A stretch of DNA of 64,000 nucleotides from Amycolatopsis sp. NBC_01488 (GCF_036227105.1 NZ_CP109434.1:8218501-8282500); one strand, 5' to 3'. Shown: positions 51,606 through 60,811, counted from the stretch's first letter. Made by a program: numbers and translations. The notes: generated by a model not told the origin, from the sequence alone.

Positions 51606-51694
51606 GCGCGCGGGTGGATCGCCTGCGGGCGGCGGTCGGGCGAATTACCGGCGTTTTCGTGTATCAGCGCGCGCCACCTCCTACTCTCGGTGGG

Positions 51695-53668
51695 GTGGAC
51701 GGCATCGAGAGTCTCCGGCACGCGATCGAGACGATCCCCATTCCCGGCGCGCCGCCCCGCCTGTCCCGGCAGGGCGCCGCCGTCGGGCTCGCGCTGCTCG
51801 ACACCTCGTTGCGGCTCAACCACGTGCGGCGGCTGACCGAGCGGCTGACCGTCGTCGAGCACGGCACCGCCCGGCGCAGCACCGAGGTCGACGTCAGCCT
51901 CAAGCTGCTCGACGAAGGACAGCGCCAGGCCACCGCGCAGCTGCAGGACCTGATCGGCCAGGAACACGGCGAGCGCGCCGCTTCGAGACCGGCCCGGCAG
52001 CGGTCGCTGTGGGTGCCGCTGGCCCGGCTGCCGCGCCGGGACGTCTCCCCCGTCGACGTCTTCGACAGCTCGGGCCAGAAGCTGCCGCGGCTCACCCAGC
52101 ACGAGGCGTCGCGGCTGGTCGCCGCCGGGCTCTACCGGCTGCTGCGCGGGATCCTCGCGAGCGACGAGAACGCCCAGACGGCCAAGCACGAGCTGAACAC
52201 CTTCCTGTTCCAGGTGCACGAACCGCGCTGGCTCATCCAGCAGGCGCTGCTCACGCTGCTGACCGAGCGCGACCACCCGGAGCAGGAGTTCGCGCTGGCG
52301 CCCACCGGCGGCACGGTCCCCGGGTACGGGCGGCAGTGCCGGGAGCTCGCGCTCGACATCCTCACCGGCTGCGCGGACCTGCTGGTCGAATACACCTACC
52401 TGCTGAACGTCGCGGTCCGCGATTACATGCTGGTGGTGGCGCTGGACGACGCGGTCGAGGAACACCGGCTCAGCTACGAGACCCCGCTGCACGTCGACGC
52501 GCGGCGGCCCCTCGCCCACGAGCAGTGGCGGCGGCTGGCCTCCAGCCGCCACGGCTACGTCGTGAGCTACGAGACCATGATCCCGGCGACGCTGAAGTCC
52601 TACCACCTGGTGGCCAGGACCGCGCCGGAGGCCGAGGTCTCCCGGATGTACCTGTCCACCGACGCCGACCAGCACCAGGTGGACGGCCTGGCCGAAGACC
52701 TCCGTTCGCTGGCCGAACGGCAGGACGCCGCCCCGCTGCAGGAAGCCGACGGCGCGCGGCACAAGATCCTCGAGCTGCAGGCCCAGTCCGTGCTGCGGCG
52801 GCTGGCGGACCTGGTCCGGCGCCGCAAGTGGGAGGCCGGCCGGTCCGGGGTCGAGCTGTCCCCGCGCAGCCTGCCGGCGTGTCACCGGCTAGCGGCCGCG
52901 GCCACGACCGGCGAGGCGGTCCGGATCGACACCAACGAGCTGGACAACTCGCTGCGGCGGCACCCGGAGTTCACCTCGGCCAACCTGCGCGAGGCCGCGC
53001 GCGAGCTGACCGATCGCGAGTTCGGGCAGGATCTCGTGCTGGTCAACGGCATCGCCGACAACGAGGCACGGGCGTACTGGCGCCGCTCCGGCGGCCGGGA
53101 CCCGCGCGGCGACCACGTCCGGGTGCGCGCGACGCTCGTGCTCCGGGACTCCACGAAGTCCGGCCCGCTCAACGTGACGTTCTACGCGCTGGCCGTCGCG
53201 ACGGTCTCGTTCGTGCTCGGCTGGCTGCTGGTGGGCAGCCCGTGGCCGTACGGCCGGGCCGCCACCCAGGCGCTCGGCCACATCGGCGACGGCCAGTCCG
53301 TGATCACGATGCTGCTGCTGTTGCCGGGTTTCCTCTACAGCCGGCTGTCGCTGCCGCCGCGCCGCACGGTGCTCGGGTACCTCGGCACGCTGCCGCAGGC
53401 GCTCGTCCAGCTGAGCATCGCGGCCGTCGCCGGGTTCGCCGCCGCCGTCGCGACGGAGAGCCGCGGCGAGGTCGTGCAGGCGGCGCTCACGGTCGCGGTG
53501 GCGCTGCCGGTGCTCGCCGCGCTCGTGCTGGCCGGTCAGGCGTCGTGGCGCGAGTCGGCGGTCCCGCTCTCCCGCATCGGGGCACCGCGGTGGGCGGGCA
53601 CCGGCGCCTGGGACCGCCGCAAGCCGCTGGAGGCCGACGTGCGGTTCGACTCGTCCGGGGGGTGGTGA
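51695..53668 (+). CDS. unknown protein with C-terminal four-helix membrane domain
   Basis: 657 residues. The first about 480 are soluble and helix-rich (LRHAIETIPIPGAPPRLSRQ, LPRLTQHEASRLVAAGLYRL, FLFQVHEPRWLIQQALLTLL, ELQAQSVLRRLADLVRRRKW), and the end has four predicted membrane helices near residues 493-513, 535-553, 569-588 and 596-614, followed by a short basic tail. No enzymatic or binding motif is recognised. TACTCT (51682-51687) lies seven bases before GTG 51695, implying a leaderless message. Its stop overlaps the next gene by GTGA, so the two are a co-translated pair. Confidence 0.6.
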   Translation: MDGIESLRHAIETIPIPGAPPRLSRQGAAVGLALLDTSLRLNHVRRLTERLTVVEHGTARRSTEVDVSLKLLDEGQRQATAQLQDLIGQEHGERAASRPARQRSLWVPLARLPRRDVSPVDVFDSSGQKLPRLTQHEASRLVAAGLYRLLRGILASDENAQTAKHELNTFLFQVHEPRWLIQQALLTLLTERDHPEQEFALAPTGGTVPGYGRQCRELALDILTGCADLLVEYTYLLNVAVRDYMLVVALDDAVEEHRLSYETPLHVDARRPLAHEQWRRLASSRHGYVVSYETMIPATLKSYHLVARTAPEAEVSRMYLSTDADQHQVDGLAEDLRSLAERQDAAPLQEADGARHKILELQAQSVLRRLADLVRRRKWEAGRSGVELSPRSLPACHRLAAAATTGEAVRIDTNELDNSLRRHPEFTSANLREAARELTDREFGQDLVLVNGIADNEARAYWRRSGGRDPRGDHVRVRATLVLRDSTKSGPLNVTFYALAVATVSFVLGWLLVGSPWPYGRAATQALGHIGDGQSVITMLLLLPGFLYSRLSLPPRRTVLGYLGTLPQALVQLSIAAVAGFAAAVATESRGEVVQAALTVAVALPVLAALVLAGQASWRESAVPLSRIGAPRWAGTGAWDRRKPLEADVRFDSSGGW

Positions 53669-55239
53669 AGGTGCGCGGCCAGCGGATCTCCGTGCGCAAC
53701 GTGGCCGACCTGGCCAGGGCCTGCTTCGAGATCGCCCGGCAGCCGGTGACCAAAGTGGACTTCGAGGTGCACCACGCGATGGCCCGCCACGGCTACCTGC
53801 GCGAGCTCGTGTCCGCGGGCGCGGACGACCCGGTGTTCCTGGAGACGCTGTGCTCGGCCACCAACGGCGCCGGCGTCGTGATCGGCACCCGCACCCGCAA
53901 GCCGCTGGACGGCACCGAAGTGGCCGAGCGGGCCGACGGCCGGCAGCCGGCGGAACGCCCGGAGGAGACCGCGGGCAGCTGGGTGTTCCACCAGACGACC
54001 TCGCCCAACCCGACGTTCATCTACGAGTCGGCGCAGACCTTCGAGGGCCTGATCGCGGTCGCCCCGGGGGCGCGCGAGGTGTGCGAGTGGCACGGCCTGG
54101 CCGTGCGCGACCTGGTCCGCGAGATCTCCGACGCGGCGTCCTCGCTCATCGACGCGCCGCTGCTGTCGCTGCAGTGCCCGGCCCAGCTGCCGACGATCGT
54201 GAAGACCCGCAACCACGACCTCCGCACCCGCAAGGAGGTCGCGCCGCCGTGCGCGTCGCTGGCCGTCCGGTTTTCGATCGCCCTGCGCGACGCGTCCGCG
54301 GCGGCGCGGTTCGAGCTGGCCGACCGGTTCCGCGAGCTGTGCGAGAAGCACGGGTACAGCTTCTGGCTCGCCGACACGCGGCCGGGCCACCGCCAGGGGA
54401 ACTGGTTCGAGGTCTACCACGCCGACGGCGAGTTCTCCCCGCTGTACAAGGGAGATCTCCGGTCCCGCCAGCGCGTCGGCACGGTCTTCCCGCTGACGTT
54501 CGTCGGGCCGGCGCGGATCGGCTCGACCCACGCGATCGCCGCCTTCCTGCAGCGCTATCCCCAGGTGGGCGTGGTCGGCTGCGCGGCGACGACGCTGTCG
54601 GACGTCGCGTTCGTCCACCTGCAGCTGGCGATCCACGGCGTGGCCGCGGACCGGCTGAACCGCATCCTCGGCAAGCTGCTCGGCGAGTCGTCGACCCCGG
54701 CCCGGCCGCACAAGCTGCTGCGCGAGCTGTTCAAGCGCCTGGGCCTGCCACCCGACCCCGACGGGCGGAGCCCCGCGGCGCAGGACCCGACCAGCGACTA
54801 CCAGACGTTCGCCGGGCCGGCGTTCGCCTACCGCCCGTACCAGATGCCCGACTGCATGGCGGTGTGGGTGTCCTGGGAGATCGCCCGCCAGCACCGGGGC
54901 CTCGCCGCCCCGCTGGACTGCCTGTACCGGGCGCTGGGCCAGGTGGCGCCGCCGGTGCCCGCGGAAGGCCGGGCCTCGGCGGGCGACCTCGCGACCGTCG
55001 AGTACCTCATCTGCCGCGCGACCGAGCAGTCGGTGATCCGCGGCAAGGCGAAGCTGGCCGTGCCCAAGACGGTCCTGCGCCAGTTCTCCTCGGCGGGCGG
55101 CGAGCTGCCCGCGTCCAAGCTCTGCGCGTCACTGGAGGAGGCGTGGAAGGCCCAGGTGGATCAGTCCGGTGTGGACGGAGTCAGCGAGCTGACGGTGGCC
55201 TGGCGCGAGTCCTGGCTCGGCCACTGGACGTACTCGTGA
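53665..55239 (+). CDS. unknown cytosolic partner of the upstream membrane protein
   Basis: 524-residue soluble protein. GTG 53665 overlaps the preceding TGA. Segments include RISVRNVADLARACFEIARQ, GSWVFHQTTSPNPTFIYESA, QTFEGLIAVAPGAREVCEWH, RQGNWFEVYHADGEFSPLYK and FPLTFVGPARIGSTHAIAAF. An alpha/beta core is likely, but I recognise no family, nucleotide-binding loop or metal site. Strict coupling to a membrane protein suggests a two-component complex anchored at the membrane. A 9-bp hairpin lies about 80 bases after the stop. Confidence 0.6.
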   Translation: MKVRGQRISVRNVADLARACFEIARQPVTKVDFEVHHAMARHGYLRELVSAGADDPVFLETLCSATNGAGVVIGTRTRKPLDGTEVAERADGRQPAERPEETAGSWVFHQTTSPNPTFIYESAQTFEGLIAVAPGAREVCEWHGLAVRDLVREISDAASSLIDAPLLSLQCPAQLPTIVKTRNHDLRTRKEVAPPCASLAVRFSIALRDASAAARFELADRFRELCEKHGYSFWLADTRPGHRQGNWFEVYHADGEFSPLYKGDLRSRQRVGTVFPLTFVGPARIGSTHAIAAFLQRYPQVGVVGCAATTLSDVAFVHLQLAIHGVAADRLNRILGKLLGESSTPARPHKLLRELFKRLGLPPDPDGRSPAAQDPTSDYQTFAGPAFAYRPYQMPDCMAVWVSWEIARQHRGLAAPLDCLYRALGQVAPPVPAEGRASAGDLATVEYLICRATEQSVIRGKAKLAVPKTVLRQFSSAGGELPASKLCASLEEAWKAQVDQSGVDGVSELTVAWRESWLGHWTYS

Positions 55240-55319
55240 CGCCGGTCCGCCGGCCGCCCGATCGCCCCTGGCAGCCACGCCGTCAAACGCGGCCCCGCGC
55301 GCCGCGGCCGGCTTCGGGC

Positions 55320-55340
55320 ACCCGGCGGATCCCGCCGGGT
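55320..55340 (+). terminator. hairpin downstream of the two-gene operon
   Basis: ACCCGGCGG (55320-55328) and CCGCCGGGT (55332-55340) pair perfectly around ATC. It lies 80 bases after the operon stop and before the GH54 promoter region. The 3-base loop is tight, so it may fold with one pair fewer. Confidence 0.5.
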
Positions 55341-55471
55341 TGGGCCGTCCGGGTGCACCGCCGAAGTGGACTGGACCATCCGCCCGCTGCGCATTGACAC
55401 GGCCGAGAACCCGGCCATACCCTCGCCACATCCCCATCGCACTCCCCCGCACTCCCCTGCTCTCCCGGAAA

Positions 55472-55483
55472 TACAACGTTGTA
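55472..55483. promoter_or_regulatory. palindrome TACAACGTTGTA upstream of the GH54 gene
   Basis: A perfect 12-bp palindrome within an AT-rich island, 47 bases before the start codon. LacI-family operators in actinomycetes commonly have an AACGTT core with central CG, which suits a sugar-responsive repressor of an arabinose-releasing enzyme. No regulator gene is adjacent. Confidence 0.6.
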
Positions 55484-55529
55484 AAAGTCCGCCCGGGTCG
55501 TTGACCTGCGGCTTGAGAGTGAGGTCCCC

Positions 55530-57338
55530 GTGCCCCGCGGTCGAAGTCTCCTCGTCACGGTCCTGCTCGTCCTCGGGACGATGCTCGGCCTGAGCGGCCC
55601 CTCGCAGGCCGCCGGCTCCCTTCCGTGCGACATCTACGGCTCCGCCGGTACCCAGTGCGTCGCCGCGCACAGCACCACGCGCGCCCTGTACTCGGCCTAC
55701 AGCGGCAATCTTTACCGCGTCCAGCGCGCTTCCGACCACGCCGAGGCGGACATCGGCCTGCTCGCCGCGGGCGGGTACGCCAACGCCGCCGCGCAGGACT
55801 CGTTCTGCGCCGGCACCACGTGCACCATCACGGTGATCTACGACCAGTCCCCGCGCCACAACGACCTCACCGTCGAAGGCCCGGGCACCGCGGGCGGGCA
55901 GGACGTCGCCGCCGTCGCGACCGCGCTGCCGGTCACCGCCGGCGGGCACCAGGTCTACGGCGTCTACGTCTCCCCCGGCACCGGGTACCGGCACTACGTC
56001 GGCGCCGGCGTCGCGGTCAACGGCCAGCCCGAAGGCATGTACATGGTCGCCAGCGGCACGCACGTCAACGGTGGCTGCTGCTTCGACTACGGCAACGTCG
56101 AAGCGCAGATCGCCGACACCGGCAACGGCCACATGGACGCGGTGAACCTCGGCACCACGTGCTACTTCCCGCCGTGCACCGGGATCGGCCCGTGGGTGGC
56201 GGGCGACCTGGAAAACGGGCTGTTCCAGGGCAATCGCTCCAACACCGCCAACCGCGGCAACGCCACGCCGTTCGTCACGGCGTTGCTGAAGAACAACGGC
56301 CAGACCACGTTCGCGCTCAAGGGCGGCAACTCGCAGAGCGGCGGCCTCACCACCTGGTACAACGGCACGCTGCCCGCGGGCGGCTACACGCCGATGCACC
56401 AGGAGGGCTCGATCGTGCTCGGCACCGGCGGCGACAACAGCAACGCGTCCATCGGGTCGTTCTTCGAGGGCGTGATGACGGCCGGTTACCCGTCCGACGC
56501 CGCGGACGACGCCGTCCAGGCCAACGTGGTCTCGGTCGGCTACGCGGGCGGCACCGGGACACCGCCTTACGCGGCCACGGTTTCCGGCCCCGGCGGCAAG
56601 TGCCTCGACGTCTCCGGCGACGACACCGGCGGCAACGGCACCGCCGTGCAGCTGTGGGACTGTCAGGCGAACGCGGCCGACCAGCACTGGGCGCACAACG
56701 CGGACTCGTCACTGTCCACTTTGGGCAGATGTCTCGACGTCACCGGCAACGGCACGGCGAACGGCGCGCTGCTGGAACTGTGGGACTGCAACGGCGTCGG
56801 CGGCCAGAAGTGGGTGCAGCAGGCCGACGGCTCGCTGCGCAACCCCCAGTCCGGCCGCTGCCTCGACGCGCCGAACGGCGCCACCGCCAACGGCACCCGC
56901 CTGCAGTTGTGGGACTGCAACACCTCCGCGGCGCAAAAGTTCTCGGTGACCGGCGGCGGCCCGATCACCGGCCCCGGCGGCAAGTGCGTCGACGTGGCCG
57001 GCGACGACCACGGCGTGAACGGGACCGCCGTGCAGCTGTGGGACTGCCAGTCGTTCGCCGTGGACCAGCACTGGTTCCACACCTCCGGCGGCGCGCTGCG
57101 CACGCTGGGCCGCTGCCTCGACATCAACGGCAACGGCACGGCGAACGGCACCCAGGTCGAACTGTGGGACTGCAACGGCGTCGGCGGCCAGGTGTGGACG
57201 CAGCAGGCGGACGGCTCACTGCGCAACCCGCAGTCCGGCCGCTGCCTCGACTCCCCCAGCGGCGCGACGGGCAACGGGACCCGGCTGCAGATCTGGGACT
57301 GCAACGGGTCGGCGGCCCAGCGGTTCGCCCTGCTCTGA
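55530..57338 (+). CDS. secreted GH54 alpha-L-arabinofuranosidase with two ricin-type lectin domains
   Basis: 602 residues. A Sec signal (SLLVTVLLVLGTMLGLSG, cleavage near PSQA-AG) precedes a GH54/ArabFuran-catal domain (residues about 28-345): LPCDIYGSAGTQCVAAHSTT, LYSAYSGNLYRVQRASD, the nucleophile region GGCCFDYGNVEAQ with catalytic Glu, and LGTGGDNSNASIGSFFEGVM with the acid/base Asp. Two ricin B-type beta-trefoil modules follow, each with three QxW-like repeats (LQLWDCN), in place of the fungal CBM42. It would strip arabinofuranose from arabinan or arabinoxylan. GTG 55530 is the first suitable start. Confidence 0.9.
   Translation: MPRGRSLLVTVLLVLGTMLGLSGPSQAAGSLPCDIYGSAGTQCVAAHSTTRALYSAYSGNLYRVQRASDHAEADIGLLAAGGYANAAAQDSFCAGTTCTITVIYDQSPRHNDLTVEGPGTAGGQDVAAVATALPVTAGGHQVYGVYVSPGTGYRHYVGAGVAVNGQPEGMYMVASGTHVNGGCCFDYGNVEAQIADTGNGHMDAVNLGTTCYFPPCTGIGPWVAGDLENGLFQGNRSNTANRGNATPFVTALLKNNGQTTFALKGGNSQSGGLTTWYNGTLPAGGYTPMHQEGSIVLGTGGDNSNASIGSFFEGVMTAGYPSDAADDAVQANVVSVGYAGGTGTPPYAATVSGPGGKCLDVSGDDTGGNGTAVQLWDCQANAADQHWAHNADSSLSTLGRCLDVTGNGTANGALLELWDCNGVGGQKWVQQADGSLRNPQSGRCLDAPNGATANGTRLQLWDCNTSAAQKFSVTGGGPITGPGGKCVDVAGDDHGVNGTAVQLWDCQSFAVDQHWFHTSGGALRTLGRCLDINGNGTANGTQVELWDCNGVGGQVWTQQADGSLRNPQSGRCLDSPSGATGNGTRLQIWDCNGSAAQRFALL
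56586..57338 (+). repeat. tandem duplication of the ricin-lectin module
   Basis: Two copies, 56586-56969 and 56970-57338, begin with the same GGCCCCGGCGGCAAGTGC and are closely similar along about 370 bases, including repeated GTGCAGCTGTGGGACTG and GGCAACGGCACGGCGAACGG blocks. The high nucleotide identity suggests a recent in-frame duplication. Confidence 0.85.
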
Positions 57339-57346
57339 CTCCCCGC

Positions 57347-57391
57347 GCCGCGATCCCGCACCGGATTCCCCCGCCGGTGCGGGATCGCGGC
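57347..57391 (+). terminator. 18-bp stem terminator after the GH54 gene
   Basis: GCCGCGATCCCGCACCGG (57347-57364) pairs perfectly with the sequence at 57374-57391 around a 9-base loop, nine bases after the stop codon. It also faces the converging BTAD-NACHT operon and may act in both directions. Confidence 0.9.
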
Positions 57392-57474
57392 GTCCGGGCC
57401 GGTGCCCGGCGGTCCGGAAATTCAGCAGTGCGCGATCCGTCGCCGAGTGCCTGAAGCCCGGGCCGCCGCCGCGT

Positions 57475-57579
57475 TCAGGCGCCCTCGACCGACCCCGGCG
57501 GCAGGAGGTCGACGTCGTGCAGGGCCGACAACCGGACCACCTCGGGCAGCGGGCCGAGCACGATCTCTTCGCCGGTCAT
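57475..57579 (-). CDS. 34-residue ORF coupled to the BTAD-NACHT regulator
   Basis: ATG 57579 shares ATGA with the stop of the upstream regulator gene. The product MTGEEIVLGPLPEVVRLSAL continues HDVDLLPPGSVEGA, with no charged repeat or signal. Its composition is protein-like, and coupling argues that it is translated. It could be a small modulator of the NACHT protein; no family is recognised. Confidence 0.45.
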   Translation of the reverse strand: MTGEEIVLGPLPEVVRLSALHDVDLLPPGSVEGA

Positions 57580-60299
57580 GGCACCTGCTGCTCGTCGTGG
57601 CCGATCTCGGCCAGCCGTTCCTGGACGCGGGCGTGGCGGAACTGGTAGACGCCGCCGGCCTGGCGCAGGACGCCGCGGCGGTGGGCGTCGTCGAGGAAGT
57701 GCATGAGCCGCCAGGGAAGGCGGCCGGTCGCGGCGAGCCAGACGTGCTGGACGAAGTAGGTGCCCCAGGCGCGCGTCACGAGCACCGCCAGGCCGATGCC
57801 GGCGCCGAAGCACACGCCGGCCGCGACCGGCGGCACCGCGTTCGTCGCCGCCGGGAACACCTGGCCGCCGGCGACCGCGCCCGCGACGCCGTAGCACACG
57901 GCGGCGACACCGCGGGCCATGAAGAACCCGAACACCGCACCCGCCACCCCGCCGGCGACGGCCAGCGCCAGGTCGTACCGGCCGCCCAGCACCGGCAGGA
58001 ACCGCGTCTGCGCGGTGAACGCGAACGCCATCCCGTCGAACAGGCCCAGCGATACCAGGAAGGACACGGACAACGCGATCGCGCCGGTCCGTTCGTTGCG
58101 CAGGATCGACTGCGGGCTCGACACGCGGCTGGCGTCCACCGGCTTCGCGAGCCACACGTGCACCGCGAACACCAGGCCGAACACGAGCGCCAGGAACACG
58201 ACCAGGCCGGTGACCAGCGACCAGCCCAGGCCGAGCAGGGTCCCCACGACCGCGCCGATCGCGAACCGGCCGGCGAACTTCCGGGCGGCGCCGGCGAAGC
58301 GCAGTTCGGTGCGCAGCGGCTCCGGCGGGCGCCCGAACCGGTGGGTCAGGTAACCGGCGCCCCCGAACGAAAGGCCGTAGATCGCGGCCAGCGCCGGTCC
58401 GTCGTCGACCCAGCCGGCGATGACGAAGAACACCGCGATCAGCGCGCCGGCCAGGCCCGACCGGGTCCCGGCGGGCACCGCCCGGTACAGCTGCCACCAG
58501 GCCAGGTCGCGGCTGCGGGCCTGGTCGAGGTGCCGGGCCAGGAACCCCAGCCAGCGCGTCGCCTCCGCCGCGGTGTACCGCGCGGACGGGCTGGTCTTCG
58601 GGTTGCGCCCCGGCGGCTGCGGTACCCGCGCGTAAGCGTTGGGGACGAACGAGTCGAGCAGCTGCCCTTCGAGGGCGGCCGCGTCTTCGGCGCCGAGCAG
58701 CTCCGCGGGATCCGCGCCGGGACGGCCGTAGCCGATCCGCGCGAGGTCGACCATCAACGGCGTCCGCAGCACCCGGGCCAGCGGCGCGTCCGGATCGCGG
58801 CGCAGCCGCTCGGCCACGGGAAGCCAGCGGTCCTGGCCGGTGCCCTCCCGCGCGGACAGGTAGGCGATCGCCTCCGTGCGGGCGACGGGTTCGAGCCGCA
58901 CGACGGTGGCGGCGCTCAGCACCGGGCCGGCTTCGCGGGTGACCTGCTCGTACTCGGCCGAGCGGCAGGTCAGCACCAGCGAGCGGCCCACGGCCATGGT
59001 CTGGTCCAGTGCGTCGAGCGCGACGGCGCGCAGGTCGGTCGGCATCTCGTCGAGGCCGTCGAGGACAGGGAGGACGTGGCCGCCGAGGACGAGCCGCGTC
59101 GGCGCGCCGGGCCCGTATTCCCGCGCGTTGAGCAGGGCCGGGTGGTTGTCGGCGAGCCGGCTCGCCAGCCAGTGGTCGAGGTGGTCCCGCCGCGGGTCCC
59201 AGGAGGCCAGCGAAAGCAGGACCGGGACCGGCGAACCGGGGGCACGGGTGCGCAGCAGCTCCAGCGTCAGCATCAGGGCGAGCACCGACTTGCCGGAGCC
59301 GGGGTCGCCGAGCACCACCAGCTGCCGCACGGGCAGCGCGGCGAACGTCTCCGCGAGATCGTCGAAATCGCCCCGCCGCGCTGGTGTTCCCGGACGCGGG
59401 CGCGCCGACCAGCGCAGGACGATCGGCTGCGGCCGGTGCAACGAGCGCAGCTCGGCTTCGGCGCGCCACTGCCACGTGACGGCTTCGGCCAGCTCGGCGA
59501 CCGCACGGTCGAACTGGTGGTGCTCCGGCGGAGTCTCGGTCACCGGAGCGGGGGCGGGAGCACTCGGGGCGGCCTCCGCGAGGATCTGCTCGTGCAGCCG
59601 CCGCAGGTCGGGGTTCGGATCGACGCCGAGCTCGTCGGCCAGCCGGCGGCGCAGGCCGTGGAAGAGCGTCGAGGCCTCGGCGTAGCGGCCCTCTTTCGCG
59701 AGGGCGCGCATCAGGTGCAGGTGCGAGTACTCGCGCATCGGGTGCTCGCCGCAGAACTGGGTCAGCTCGCGGACGACCTCGCCCGTTTCGCCCAGCCGCA
59801 GCTGCCATTCGGCGCAGAGCTCCACGGCGTCGGCCCGCTGTTCGTCGAGCACCGCGGCCCGGCCGGTCAAGGTGGTCGTCCGCAGCCCGTCGAGCGCCGG
59901 GCCACGCCACAGCGCGAGCGCGCCGCGGATCTCCTCGACGGCGTCGACGAGCTTCGCCTGCCCGGCGAGTGCCCGCGCGGCCGTGACGTGCCGGCGGAAC
60001 CGGAGCGAGTCGAGATCGTCGATGCCGGCCTGCAAGCGGTACCCGGGGCCGTCGGTGACGATCATCCCGCCGGTCTCGCCCAGCCGGCTTCGCAGCGCCG
60101 ACACGCAGTTGCGGACCTGCTTCACGGCCGTCGCCGGCGGTTCGTCTTCCCAGAGCGCGTCGATCATGCGCTCCACCGGGACGACCGAGTTCGGATTGAG
60201 CAGCAGGGTGGCGAGCGCGCGCTGCTGACGCGGGCTCGCCAGCGCGACCCGATCCCCGGACGCCCGCACTTCCAGCGTCCCGAGAATCCGGAACCTCAT
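57576..60299 (-). CDS. SARP/BTAD-NACHT-membrane regulator
   Basis: 907-residue multidomain regulator. Residues about 1-95 form an OmpR-like winged helix (RFRILGTLEVRASGDRVALA, LVPVERMIDALW-type VVPVERMIDALWEDEP), about 96-250 a bacterial transcriptional activation domain, then a NACHT ATPase with Walker A LGDPGSGKSVLAL (about residue 330) and Walker B VLPVLDGLDEMP (about 412). About 620-850 contains several membrane helices (LAGALIAVFFVIAGWV, GTLLGLGWSLVTGLVVFLAL, LSVSFLVSLGLFDGMAF), and the C terminus is a winged-helix-like end (FLDDAHRRGVLRQAGGVYQF). A membrane-tethered SARP-type activator is unusual. Targets are unknown. Confidence 0.85.
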   Translation of the reverse strand: MRFRILGTLEVRASGDRVALASPRQQRALATLLLNPNSVVPVERMIDALWEDEPPATAVKQVRNCVSALRSRLGETGGMIVTDGPGYRLQAGIDDLDSLRFRRHVTAARALAGQAKLVDAVEEIRGALALWRGPALDGLRTTTLTGRAAVLDEQRADAVELCAEWQLRLGETGEVVRELTQFCGEHPMREYSHLHLMRALAKEGRYAEASTLFHGLRRRLADELGVDPNPDLRRLHEQILAEAAPSAPAPAPVTETPPEHHQFDRAVAELAEAVTWQWRAEAELRSLHRPQPIVLRWSARPRPGTPARRGDFDDLAETFAALPVRQLVVLGDPGSGKSVLALMLTLELLRTRAPGSPVPVLLSLASWDPRRDHLDHWLASRLADNHPALLNAREYGPGAPTRLVLGGHVLPVLDGLDEMPTDLRAVALDALDQTMAVGRSLVLTCRSAEYEQVTREAGPVLSAATVVRLEPVARTEAIAYLSAREGTGQDRWLPVAERLRRDPDAPLARVLRTPLMVDLARIGYGRPGADPAELLGAEDAAALEGQLLDSFVPNAYARVPQPPGRNPKTSPSARYTAAEATRWLGFLARHLDQARSRDLAWWQLYRAVPAGTRSGLAGALIAVFFVIAGWVDDGPALAAIYGLSFGGAGYLTHRFGRPPEPLRTELRFAGAARKFAGRFAIGAVVGTLLGLGWSLVTGLVVFLALVFGLVFAVHVWLAKPVDASRVSSPQSILRNERTGAIALSVSFLVSLGLFDGMAFAFTAQTRFLPVLGGRYDLALAVAGGVAGAVFGFFMARGVAAVCYGVAGAVAGGQVFPAATNAVPPVAAGVCFGAGIGLAVLVTRAWGTYFVQHVWLAATGRLPWRLMHFLDDAHRRGVLRQAGGVYQFRHARVQERLAEIGHDEQQVP

Positions 60300-60445
60300 T
60301 GCATCCCCCTCGACGTCAAGGCCGGCGCCCGGCGTCCGGCTCCGAAAAGCGCAGGTGGCGCCGAGGATGCCGGCGCGAGGACGAAACGAGGACGGCGTCG
60401 GGAACCCTAGAGGCACGGCGGAAGAGGGGGGATGCCGGGGGCGAC

Positions 60446-60488
60446 CCCGGTGGCGGGCGCGGTGTTGGGGGTCGCGCCCGCCACCGGG
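60446..60488 (-). terminator. 16-bp hairpin between the small membrane gene and the NACHT gene
   Basis: CCCGGTGGCGGGCGCG (60446-60461) pairs perfectly with CGCGCCCGCCACCGGG (60473-60488) around an 11-base loop. It lies about 80 bases after the stop of the small minus-strand membrane protein gene and would insulate the NACHT gene promoter. The rest of the 267-base gap holds no supportable gene. Confidence 0.75.
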
Positions 60489-60566
60489 ACCGTCGCGGGT
60501 CGCGGGGTTTCCGTTGGAGCCCCGGGAGCCGGGCCGGGATCAGCCCGCGCGGCCGGTTGATGCGCG

Positions 60567-60713
60567 TCAGGCCGTCCGGGACGCGCTCCACGCCGCCGGC
60601 TCCGGGGTGGGCGCGCCGATCTTGGTGCCCTTGCGCCAGCCGCCGAAGATGAGGCCCAGTACCAGGATGGCGAGCAGGATCAGCAGGACCCACAGCCACA
60701 GGGACTTGCGCAC
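60567..60713 (-). CDS. small single-pass membrane protein
   Basis: 48 residues from GTG 60713, with GGAGGG seven bases upstream. One strongly hydrophobic helix (LWLWVLLILLAILVLGLIFG, about residues 5-24) follows a short basic start (VRKS) and precedes a basic/Pro tail (GWRKGTKIGAPTPEP). Proteins of this shape are widespread in actinomycetes without assigned function. It diverges from the DUF4230 gene. Confidence 0.65.
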   Translation of the reverse strand: MRKSLWLWVLLILLAILVLGLIFGGWRKGTKIGAPTPEPAAWSASRTA

Positions 60714-60811
60714 GACGGTTCCCTCCTCGTCGGAGTGCCGGCCAGGCGAGCGACCACACCGTACCCCCGGAGATCGGTTGGCCCGGCGGCGGCGTGGGTA
60801 ATGTTCCCGGT

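Noticed and set aside
56586..57338. CRISPR or satellite repeat
   Set aside because: The repeat is an in-frame duplication of a 120-residue lectin domain, not short spaced repeats.
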